A stretch of DNA of 10,642 nt from positions 1-10,642 of the forward strand of contig JAADGA010000032.1 in assembly GCA_013152615.1 (NCBI GenBank), in the 5' to 3' direction. The notes under the pieces were generated by a model that was not told where the DNA came from, ran no database searches, and saw nothing but the letters and a program-made list of their open reading frames with translations. The position numbers and the translations under genes are program-made. This document shows, one piece after another, positions 1 to 5,709 of this stretch. The DNA is from Alphaproteobacteria bacterium (GTDB taxonomy: Bacteria; Pseudomonadota; Alphaproteobacteria; Sphingomonadales; Emcibacteraceae). The number at the start of each line of letters is the position of its first letter. Position 1 is the first letter of the stretch.

Positions 1-298
1 TGTCATAGGTGTGCAGACCGATACCGATCACCGCCCGGCCGCCGGATAATTCATCCAGACTCGCCACATAAGAGGCAATCTCCACCGGATTGGTGGTATA
101 GGGATTGGGGCCGACACTGCCGATCTTAATCCGGTCCGTGGCCTGGGCCACCGCCGCCGTTACCACCCAGGTATTTTTCATAAAAATATCGTGGGGATAC
201 CAGACATAGTCAAATCCGGCCTGCTCCGCCTGCTGGCTGAAGGTAACAATTTCCGGGATCGTGCCCAGCTTTTCAATAAAACGAATGCCGAATTTCAT
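1..298 (-). CDS. LLM-class flavin-dependent oxidoreductase, N-terminal part (cut by window edge)
   Basis: About 99 N-terminal residues are present, starting MKFGIRFIEKLGTIPEIVTF; the C-terminus lies beyond position 1. The pattern of an early beta strand, then EQAGFDYVWYPHD, a TDRIKIGSVGPNPYTTNP stretch and LDELSGGRAVIGIG is characteristic of luciferase-like (bacterial luciferase / methylene-H4MPT reductase type) monooxygenases and reductases, which use FMN or F420 on a TIM barrel. The substrate cannot be told from this part. The ATG at 296-298 is preceded on the minus strand by GAGGAC at good spacing, and a convincing promoter lies at 354-381. It is transcribed away from the qhp cassette, so it is a neighbour with possible shared control rather than an operon member. 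F420 versus FMN use is undecided. Confidence 0.85.
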   Translation of the reverse strand, partial: MKFGIRFIEKLGTIPEIVTFSQQAEQAGFDYVWYPHDIFMKNTWVVTAAVAQATDRIKIGSVGPNPYTTNPVEIASYVASLDELSGGRAVIGIGLHTYD

Positions 299-353
299 TT
301 CTTTGTCCTCTGATTTTCCCGTAACAGAACGGGTTATTATGCCCTGTCTGCCA

Positions 354-381
354 ATTATATGAGGAATCATAGAATATGCAA
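354..381 (-). promoter_or_regulatory. Sigma70-type promoter for the LLM oxidoreductase
   Basis: Read on the minus strand, TTGCAT (376-381) and a perfect TATAAT (354-359) are separated by 16 bp. The start point would be near 347, giving an approximately 49-nt leader to the ATG at 298. The leader includes a small CCCGT/ACGGG hairpin at 318-333. The tandem 11-bp repeats at 391-434 begin 9 bp upstream of the -35 hexamer, the usual place for an activator. Confidence 0.55.
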
Positions 382-390
382 TGGCAAAAT

Positions 391-434
391 CCGGAATATT
401 GCCTGAATCTTACCTGAGTATTGCCGGAATATTG
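391..434. repeat. Four tandem 11-bp repeats, probable operator array
   Basis: Four consecutive 11-mers read CCGGAATATTG (391), CCTGAATCTTA (402), CCTGAGTATTG (413) and CCGGAATATTG (424). The first and last are identical and the inner two are variants; the consensus is about CCKGAATATTG. The 11-bp period puts each unit on the same face of the helix. OmpR/PhoB-type response regulators are known to bind tandem 11-bp direct repeats, so a regulator of that kind is a reasonable guess, but no regulator gene is in the window. The array sits just upstream of the LLM promoter and about 120 bp before qhpG. The function is inferred. Confidence 0.6.
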
Positions 435-554
435 ATGTGCGGTTCCGTAGCGACCGCCGTCTTTGCCGAATTTAAAAAATTGTCCTGAAAAGCAATATCT
501 GCTACCCCTGAAAAACAGCAGATTACCTGTTGTCAATATTTATAAGGAATTGGT
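435..554. other. Leader region upstream of qhpG
   Basis: No gene is supported here. A 7-bp perfect inverted repeat, ATCTGCT (497-503) and AGCAGAT (517-523), brackets a 13-nt loop about 30 bp before the qhpG start. It could be an operator dyad or an mRNA hairpin. I see no convincing -35/-10 pair for qhpG. Its Shine-Dalgarno AAGGA is at 544-548. Confidence 0.4.
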
Positions 555-1885
555 GTGGCAGCGGAACAAACCCGGTCAGTGGTGGTGATGGGCGGTGGCC
601 CGGCGGGGGTTTTCAGTGCCTGCGTGCTGATTGACCTCGGGATTCCGGTCACCCTCATCACCCGTTCGCGACCCTTTGTGGCATGGGAAGGACTGTCAGA
701 ACGGCCCCGGGCCAGCCTGTGTCATTTCGGCTTTGAACGGACGCTGAAATCCCTTGGCCCGATGGTGGCACGGACCGCCCACTGGAACGGGGTGTCCACT
801 ATTCAGAACCGGGAATATATTGTTGAGCGTCGGCGGTTTGATCAGGCGCTGCTCGAAGATGCCGCAGCACGCGGGGTTGAGATAGTTCAGGGCCGGATTG
901 AACAAGTAAGCCATCAAGGCAGCTGGCATATATCCTGCCGAACCGCGCACGGACAAAAAAATTTCCGCGCCGGTTTTCTGGTGGATGCCCGCGGACGCGA
1001 GGCCCGATTTGGGCGCAAATTTCCCGGCGGTAATATTGTCACCGCCCCGGCAACAGCGGCAGTGTTAAAATCATATCGGGTGTCACGAAAACTGCCGGCG
1101 ATGACCGCGGTCGCGACTTTTGCCAGCGGCTGGGCATGGTATCTGCGTGACGGTAATGGCCGCGCAATCCTGCAGATATTTGTCGAAGGTGGCCGCGGTA
1201 ACCTGCCGGGAAAGGCAGGGCTTGAAGCGTATTTCTCCCGCCTTGTCAGGGAATTACCCGAAGCAGCAGCGTGGCTTGACGGCGCGAGGGCAAGGATAAA
1301 CCGGTTTCGGTGCGGACGGCGGCGGCGACCATGACGCTGCCGGTCGGGGGGCAGAATTTTCTGGTGGTCGGCGACGGTTCGCTGGCGCTTGATCCGCTGT
1401 CGGGCAACGGTATTTTTTACGCGATCGGCAGTGGCCTTGCGGCAGGCCCGGTGATCAACAGCCTGATCAACAGACCACAGGATGGTGAGCTGGCACTGGA
1501 ATTCTACCGCGCGCGCATTGAGCAGGTCTTCACCGGCGGCTGCCGGAGTGCACGCGAATTTTACGCCGCTGAACAGCGCTGGCCGGATGAGCCGTTCTGG
1601 CACGTCCGCCGCCACTGGCCCCCGGCGGTTTCCCCTGCTGATCCCTTGCCAAAGCCGGTGGAATTCGGTAAAAAGCCGGTGGTGAAAAACGGCTTTATCG
1701 CCCGCGAAGATGTTATTGTGACCGCGGATTACCCCCGCGGGGTCTGGCAGGTCGACGGGGTTCCGCTGGTGCGGTTGCTGGATATGATCCGGGCGGATGA
1801 CGGTGGCGGCATATTTCCCGGGGCGACGGCGGCACAGACAGCCACGGCGCGCAAATGGCTGCTGAGCCAGAATATTATAGATTAG
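555..1885 (+). pseudogene. qhpG: QhpG-like FAD-dependent monooxygenase, interrupted by a single frameshift
   Basis: In QHNDH biogenesis, QhpG is the flavoprotein that hydroxylates the tryptophan of the gamma subunit on the way to CTQ. The start is GTG 555, with AAGGA six bases upstream. The N-terminal part (555-1334, 259 codons) begins with a strand and the FAD-binding loop GGGPAG (residues 13-18), then EGLSERPRASL and YIVERRRFDQALLEDAAARG, as in the lycopene-cyclase/tryptophan-halogenase-like flavoproteins that include GoxB and QhpG. The C-terminal part continues in another frame to TAG 1883-1885 and holds the second FAD motif, GDGSLALDPLSGNG, from about 1370. The two open frames overlap only between 1280 and 1334. 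Adding one G to the GGG at 1288-1290 would rejoin them as ...DGARGKDKPVSVRTAA..., about 443 residues. This is either a real inactivating mutation or a sequencing/assembly indel. The assignment rests largely on the neighbouring qhpF and qhpE; a GoxB-like role is the alternative. Confidence 0.72.
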
Positions 1886-3597
1886 GATTTATCATCGCAG
1901 AAACCACAACAGAGACCCCTGATATTAAAATACAGCATGCCCTGCGCTGGGCCGGTGGCTTTATCCGGCCCGAGCTGAAAGCGTTGTGTCTGGTGATTTT
2001 TCTGGCGGCAATCATGACCGGTTTCGCTCTGGTACAACCATATTTCACCAAGATATTGATTGATAGCGGCCTGCTCAAGGGTAATATGGATCTGGTCATT
2101 CGCTTCGCCGGGCTGATCATCATTATGGGCCTGGTCGCGTTTGCCATCAGCGGCCTTAACCGCTGGCTTTATGTCGGCCTGTCCGGGCGAATCCTGTTCC
2201 GGCTCCGGGAAGATGTCTATGACCATCTGATGAAATTATCACCGGATTTTTATCATCAGTGGCGCACCGGTGATATTGTGTCACGTCTGGACGGCGATGT
2301 TGCCGAGGTCCAGCGCTTTGCCACCGACAGCCTGCTCGCGGTGGTTAATGGCGCGCTGGCGCTGATCGGCAGTCTGGCAATTATGGTGGCGCTCAGCTGG
2401 CAATTGACCCTGATCGCCTTTGCCCTGCTGCCGCTACAGATTATTTTCCTGCGCTGGATCCGGCCAAAGGTCGAACGGGCCAGTCGGCGCTTACGCGAAA
2501 AATCAGCCGATATCAGCAGCTTTTTCATCGAAAGCCTGTCATCGGTCAAGCTGATCCAGTCGATGTCGGGCGAAGAACAGGAACAGGCAAAATTATCGCG
2601 GCTTAATCGTGGTTACCTTGATGAATTGCTGAGGTTGCAGATTATCTCTCATGTCACCGGCGGCGTTCCGGGGGTGCTGACCAGTATCGCGACCGCAGTT
2701 GTCTTTGTTATCGGCGGCTATTTTATCACCAGCGGCGCTGCGACCCTTGGCACATTGATTGCCTTTTCCGCCTATATGGCGCGGGCAACCGGGCCGGTGC
2801 AGACCTTCCTCGGGCTTTATGTCGCCTGGCAGCGAACAATGGTCAGTCTGGTCCGGGTTCAGCAGATCAAGACCCGCAAAATTACTGTGGCCGACCCCGA
2901 ACGGCCAACCGTGATCGGTGACCGGGCGCAGGGCGACCTCAGGCTGAACCGGGTCAGTTTCTTCTATGATGAGCAAAAAGCCCGGGGGGTGAAAGAGCTG
3001 TCCGTTCATATTCCGCCCGGTCAGAAAATCCTGATTACCGGCCCGTCGGGGGCGGGTAAATCGACGCTGATTAACCTGCTGCACCGCCATTATGATCCGG
3101 AGCAGGGCGCTATTTTCCTTGATAACGTGGCCTATCCTGAATTGTCACTCAAGGAATTGCGCAGCATCATTGCGGTGGTTGACCAGAATACCATCCTGTT
3201 TCATGGCACTATCCGGGATAATATCAGCTATGGGCTCAAGGCGGCAACCATGGAACAGGTGGTGGCAGCCGCCCGGGCCGCGCGTATTGATGATTTTATT
3301 CAGACCCTGCCCGACAGCTATGACACCGTGATCGGCGAGCGCGGTGCACGGCTTTCCGGCGGCCAGAAACAGCGGTTATCGATTGCTCGCGCCTTGCTGA
3401 TGACGCCAAAGCTGCTTATTCTTGACGAGGCGACCTCGGCGGTGGACCGGGAAACCGGTGTCGAAATTCAGGCAATGCTGGATGAGTATTTCGCTGATTG
3501 CACCCGGATCATCATCAGCCATCATGTTGCTGCCGTCGGCACGCCGGACCGGATTTTCTCCATGGAGGACGGCAGATTGATTGAGGGCAAACCATGA
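1855..3597 (+). CDS. qhpF: QhpF-like ABC exporter with fused membrane and ATPase domains
   Basis: This 580-residue half-transporter has an exporter membrane domain at about 40-330 with several hydrophobic segments. Its ATPase domain runs from about 360 to 575: Walker A GPSGAGKST (396-404), Q-loop Gln444, signature LSGGQ (500-504), Walker B LLILDEA with Asp524/Glu525, D-loop SAVD and H-loop His556. It should act as a homodimer in the inner membrane. By sequence alone it is a generic lipid-A/peptide-type exporter; the QhpF call comes from its place between a QhpG-like flavoprotein and a QhpE-like protease. In QHNDH systems the equivalent exporter is thought to move the crosslinked gamma subunit to the periplasm. 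The ATG at 1855 overlaps the end of qhpG by 31 bp and has no clear Shine-Dalgarno, suggesting translational coupling. No other in-frame ATG/GTG/TTG start precedes the first membrane segment. Confidence 0.8.
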   Translation: MAAEPEYYRLGFIIAETTTETPDIKIQHALRWAGGFIRPELKALCLVIFLAAIMTGFALVQPYFTKILIDSGLLKGNMDLVIRFAGLIIIMGLVAFAISGLNRWLYVGLSGRILFRLREDVYDHLMKLSPDFYHQWRTGDIVSRLDGDVAEVQRFATDSLLAVVNGALALIGSLAIMVALSWQLTLIAFALLPLQIIFLRWIRPKVERASRRLREKSADISSFFIESLSSVKLIQSMSGEEQEQAKLSRLNRGYLDELLRLQIISHVTGGVPGVLTSIATAVVFVIGGYFITSGAATLGTLIAFSAYMARATGPVQTFLGLYVAWQRTMVSLVRVQQIKTRKITVADPERPTVIGDRAQGDLRLNRVSFFYDEQKARGVKELSVHIPPGQKILITGPSGAGKSTLINLLHRHYDPEQGAIFLDNVAYPELSLKELRSIIAVVDQNTILFHGTIRDNISYGLKAATMEQVVAAARAARIDDFIQTLPDSYDTVIGERGARLSGGQKQRLSIARALLMTPKLLILDEATSAVDRETGVEIQAMLDEYFADCTRIIISHHVAAVGTPDRIFSMEDGRLIEGKP

Positions 3598-4262
3598 TAA
3601 TGCGTGCCAAAATCCGGCTGGGGCTGGTGGATAGCGGGGTCTCGGACCAGCAGCGGCATAATGTCTGTGCCGACGGTCGCTTTACGGCCAAAGGATATCA
3701 GGCGGTCAGGCCGGACCTGCTGGGGCATGGCACCGCGATCTGCGGCATAATCACCGATCACGCTCCGGATATTCTGCTGTATAATGCGCAGGTGTTTGAT
3801 GATCGCGGCGTGACCACGGCGGCGAATGTTGCGGCGGCGATTGACTGGCTTGTCCGCAAACAAGTTGATATAATCAACCTCAGTCTGGGGCTGCGCCATG
3901 ATCGCCCGGTTCTGGCGGCAGCGTGCGGGCGGGCGCACAAGGCGGGGATTATTATGGTTGCCTCGACCCCGGCGCAGGGGGCAAAGACCTGGCCGGCGGC
4001 TTACCCCGGGGTTATCCGCGCCACCGGTGATGCCCGTTGTGGCAGCGATGAAATATCTTTTCTGGATAGTACTCAGGCCGATTTTGGCGGCTGTCCGCGG
4101 GCGATTGACGGATCAGGAACCCCCGGCGGCGCCAGCATGGGAGCCGCTCATATTTCCGGCCAGATCGCCGCTTACCTGCACCGCGGGCAGGATAAAAATA
4201 CGCTATGGCACTGGCTGGTCAGCCGGGCAAACTATATTGATCTGGAGCGCCGGACATTTTAG
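3594..4262 (+). CDS. qhpE: QhpE-like cytoplasmic subtilisin-family serine protease
   Basis: This is a compact S8-family peptidase of 222 residues without signal peptide or propeptide, which fits QhpE, the unusual intracellular subtilase that removes the leader peptide of the QHNDH gamma subunit. The triad is visible as Asp13 (LVDSGV), His45 (GHGTAICGII) and Ser181 (GGASMGAAHISG). The IINLSLG segment (93-99) is the usual substrate-binding strand. Where subtilisins have the oxyanion-hole Asn (AAAGNEG) this protein reads ASTPAQG, with Ala127 at the expected place. The ATG at 3594 overlaps the qhpF stop as ATGA, with GAGGG at 3583-3587; a second in-frame ATG at 3600 is possible. The overlap shows co-translation with the exporter. 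It is shorter than secreted subtilisins, and without the neighbours I would call it only an S8 peptidase. Confidence 0.82.
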   Translation: MIMRAKIRLGLVDSGVSDQQRHNVCADGRFTAKGYQAVRPDLLGHGTAICGIITDHAPDILLYNAQVFDDRGVTTAANVAAAIDWLVRKQVDIINLSLGLRHDRPVLAAACGRAHKAGIIMVASTPAQGAKTWPAAYPGVIRATGDARCGSDEISFLDSTQADFGGCPRAIDGSGTPGGASMGAAHISGQIAAYLHRGQDKNTLWHWLVSRANYIDLERRTF

Positions 4263-4290
4263 CACCAGAGCCGCTTAATCAGACGTAGAA

Positions 4291-4309
4291 CCCCACAGGC
4301 CGGTGCGGG
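4291..4309. terminator. Weak hairpin between convergent genes
   Basis: In the 60-bp gap between the qhpE and GFA stop codons, CCCCAC pairs with GTGCGGG (one bulged base) around the loop AGGCCG. On the minus strand it is followed by TTCT; there is no real U tract on either strand. It may contribute to ending both convergent transcripts, but the evidence is thin. Confidence 0.25.
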
Positions 4310-4322
4310 ACTGAAACTTGCC

Positions 4323-4697
4323 TCAAGGGGCGGTAAGGTGATCAATATTTTCCTCCCAGTTTTGGCCGTAAAAATCCTGAATGATAATAGTTTCTATAGT
4401 GCTGTGGTCGAGGCAGTTGACATTGACGCTGATGCCGTGCGGATGGGACCGGGGAATATAAAATGATTTTACCCCGCATGTCCGGCAGAAAAGATGTCGG
4501 GCAACCCGGGTATTGAAGCGATAGCTGCCGAGGTTGTCTTCGCCCTGTATCAGGGTGAAATCCTTGTCTTCAACAATCAGGTGCAGAAAGCCGGTCATGG
4601 TGCAAATGGAGCAATTGCAGCGGCGCGCGCTGATCCGGGCCGGGGCGGTGACGCTGAATTTAATCGTGCCGCAGTGGCAGGAGCCGTTATGGATCAT
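4323..4697 (-). CDS. GFA / CENP-V family zinc-binding protein
   Basis: This 124-residue protein has the cysteine pattern of the GFA (glutathione-dependent formaldehyde-activating enzyme-like) fold: Cys7-His-Cys9 (CHCG), Cys27, Cys29 and Cys32 (CNCSIC), and Cys71/Cys74 (CRTCG). These normally bind two zinc ions, so the site looks complete. The family name comes from Gfa, which promotes adduct formation between formaldehyde and glutathione, but most members have no proven reaction, so no specific activity is claimed. The length is typical. The ATG at 4695-4697 has AAAGGAC upstream on the minus strand. It starts 14 bp after the recR stop, so it is probably the last gene of the dnaX-ybaB-recR transcript. 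Confidence 0.85.
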   Translation of the reverse strand: MIHNGSCHCGTIKFSVTAPARISARRCNCSICTMTGFLHLIVEDKDFTLIQGEDNLGSYRFNTRVARHLFCRTCGVKSFYIPRSHPHGISVNVNCLDHSTIETIIIQDFYGQNWEENIDHLTAP

Positions 4698-4711
4698 TTA
4701 TCTGTCCTTTG

Positions 4712-5320
4712 CTAAAAAGGCCGTCGGGATTTCAGCGCGGCGGTCAGGGTGCCGTCATCAAGATAGTCCAGCTCGCCGCCGACCGGCACCCCGTGGGCAA
4801 GGCGGGTTACGGCAACATCGCAGTCCTTCAGCCGGTCGGTAATATAATGGGCGGTGGTCTGGCCGTCGACGGTGGCATTGGTGGCGATAATCACCTCGGT
4901 GATCTGACTGTCCCGGGCGCGTGCTATCAGTGGCATGATATTCAGGTCATCGGGGCCAACCCCGTCAAGCGCCGACAGGGTGCCGCCAATAACATGGTAG
5001 CGGCCGCGGTAGGCCCCGGCTCTTTCCAGCGCCCACAGATCGCCGACATCTTCAACCACACACAGGGTCGACATATCCCGGCGCGGATTGTCACAGATAT
5101 GACACGGGTCGACGGTATCAAGATTGCCGCAGCGGGTACAGGGATTGACATGTTCGGCCACTTCGGCCAACGCGGTGGCGAGCGGGCGCATGACAGAATC
5201 TTTGCGCTTGATCAGTTGCAGCGCGGCACGGCGGGCGGACCGCGGCCCAAACCCCGGCAGTTTTGACAACAGGTGAATCAACTGATCAAGTTCAGAACCA
5301 TAGGAAGCTTTGCGATACAC
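4712..5320 (-). CDS. recR: Recombination mediator protein RecR
   Basis: RecR (202 residues, usual length) acts with RecO and RecF to load RecA onto SSB-coated single-stranded gaps. Domains in order: helix-hairpin-helix [14 protein letters not shown] (21-34), a C4 zinc finger with Cys61, Cys64, Cys73 and Cys76, a Toprim domain from about 85 ([14 protein letters not shown]) including [14 protein letters not shown], and the C-terminal [17 protein letters not shown] motif. All hallmark residues are present. The start is taken as GTG 5318-5320, which gives the usual N-terminal length. It lies 17 bp after the ybaB stop with only a weak AAAGG upstream. It follows dnaX and ybaB in the order conserved across many Proteobacteria. 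Confidence 0.96.
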   Translation of the reverse strand: MYRKASYGSELDQLIHLLSKLPGFGPRSARRAALQLIKRKDSVMRPLATALAEVAEHVNPCTRCGNLDTVDPCHICDNPRRDMSTLCVVEDVGDLWALERAGAYRGRYHVIGGTLSALDGVGPDDLNIMPLIARARDSQITEVIIATNATVDGQTTAHYITDRLKDCDVAVTRLAHGVPVGGELDYLDDGTLTAALKSRRPF

Positions 5321-5337
5321 GGGGGCGAGACCTTTGT

Positions 5338-5661
5338 TCAGAACGGCAGATTAAATCCCTCCGGCAGTTGCAGACCACCGGTGATTTTCGCCATTTCCGT
5401 CTGGGAATAGTCTTCAACCTTGCGTTTGCTCTCGTTAAAAGCGGCAATGATCAGGTCTTCGACCACTTCGGCATCATCACTGTTAAACAGCGACGGGTCA
5501 ATCTTCAATGTCTTCATATTGCCCTTGCCGTTCAGGGTAACCGAAACCAGCCCGCCACCGGATTGCCCGGTGCATTCCGCCTGTTCCAGAGTTGCCTGCA
5601 TATCGGCCATCTTGCTCTGCATTTCCTGGGCCTGTTTCATCATTTTACCAAGATTTTTCAT
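5338..5661 (-). CDS. ybaB: YbaB/EbfC family nucleoid-associated protein
   Basis: This small 107-residue DNA-binding protein forms tweezer-like dimers on DNA. It begins with a Lys/Met/Gln-rich coiled helix ([20 protein letters not shown]), then [47 protein letters not shown] and the C-terminal helix with [14 protein letters not shown], all standard for the family. The ATG at 5659-5661 is preceded by a strong GGAGA. It lies between dnaX and recR, and is probably co-transcribed with both; the exact role in Alphaproteobacteria is not settled. Confidence 0.95.
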   Translation of the reverse strand: MKNLGKMMKQAQEMQSKMADMQATLEQAECTGQSGGGLVSVTLNGKGNMKTLKIDPSLFNSDDAEVVEDLIIAAFNESKRKVEDYSQTEMAKITGGLQLPEGFNLPF

Positions 5662-5709
5662 ATTTTCTCCAAATAAGCGATCATGTTTTTCACGGGTATA
5701 TTTTGGGGC

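Noticed and set aside
381..488. Small plus-strand frame of 35 codons in the divergent intergenic region
   Set aside because: There is no ribosome-binding site, and much of it is the translation of the 11-bp repeats; it does not resemble a QHNDH gamma subunit.
273..536. Open frame of 87 codons on the minus strand overlapping the LLM start and the repeat region
   Set aside because: It overlaps the better supported LLM start, has a Phe/Tyr/Gly-rich composition unlike its neighbours and shows no family motif.
1280..1300. Programmed -1 frameshift joining the two qhpG parts
   Set aside because: There is no X_XXY_YYZ slippery heptamer in the overlap; a one-base indel in the GGG tract explains it more simply.
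914..1615. Long minus-strand open frame of 233 codons across qhpG
   Set aside because: It is an Arg/Ala/Pro-rich shadow frame of a GC-rich coding region, opposite clear flavoprotein motifs.
4709..5266. Long plus-strand open frame opposite recR
   Set aside because: RecR on the minus strand has every family motif; the opposite frame has none.
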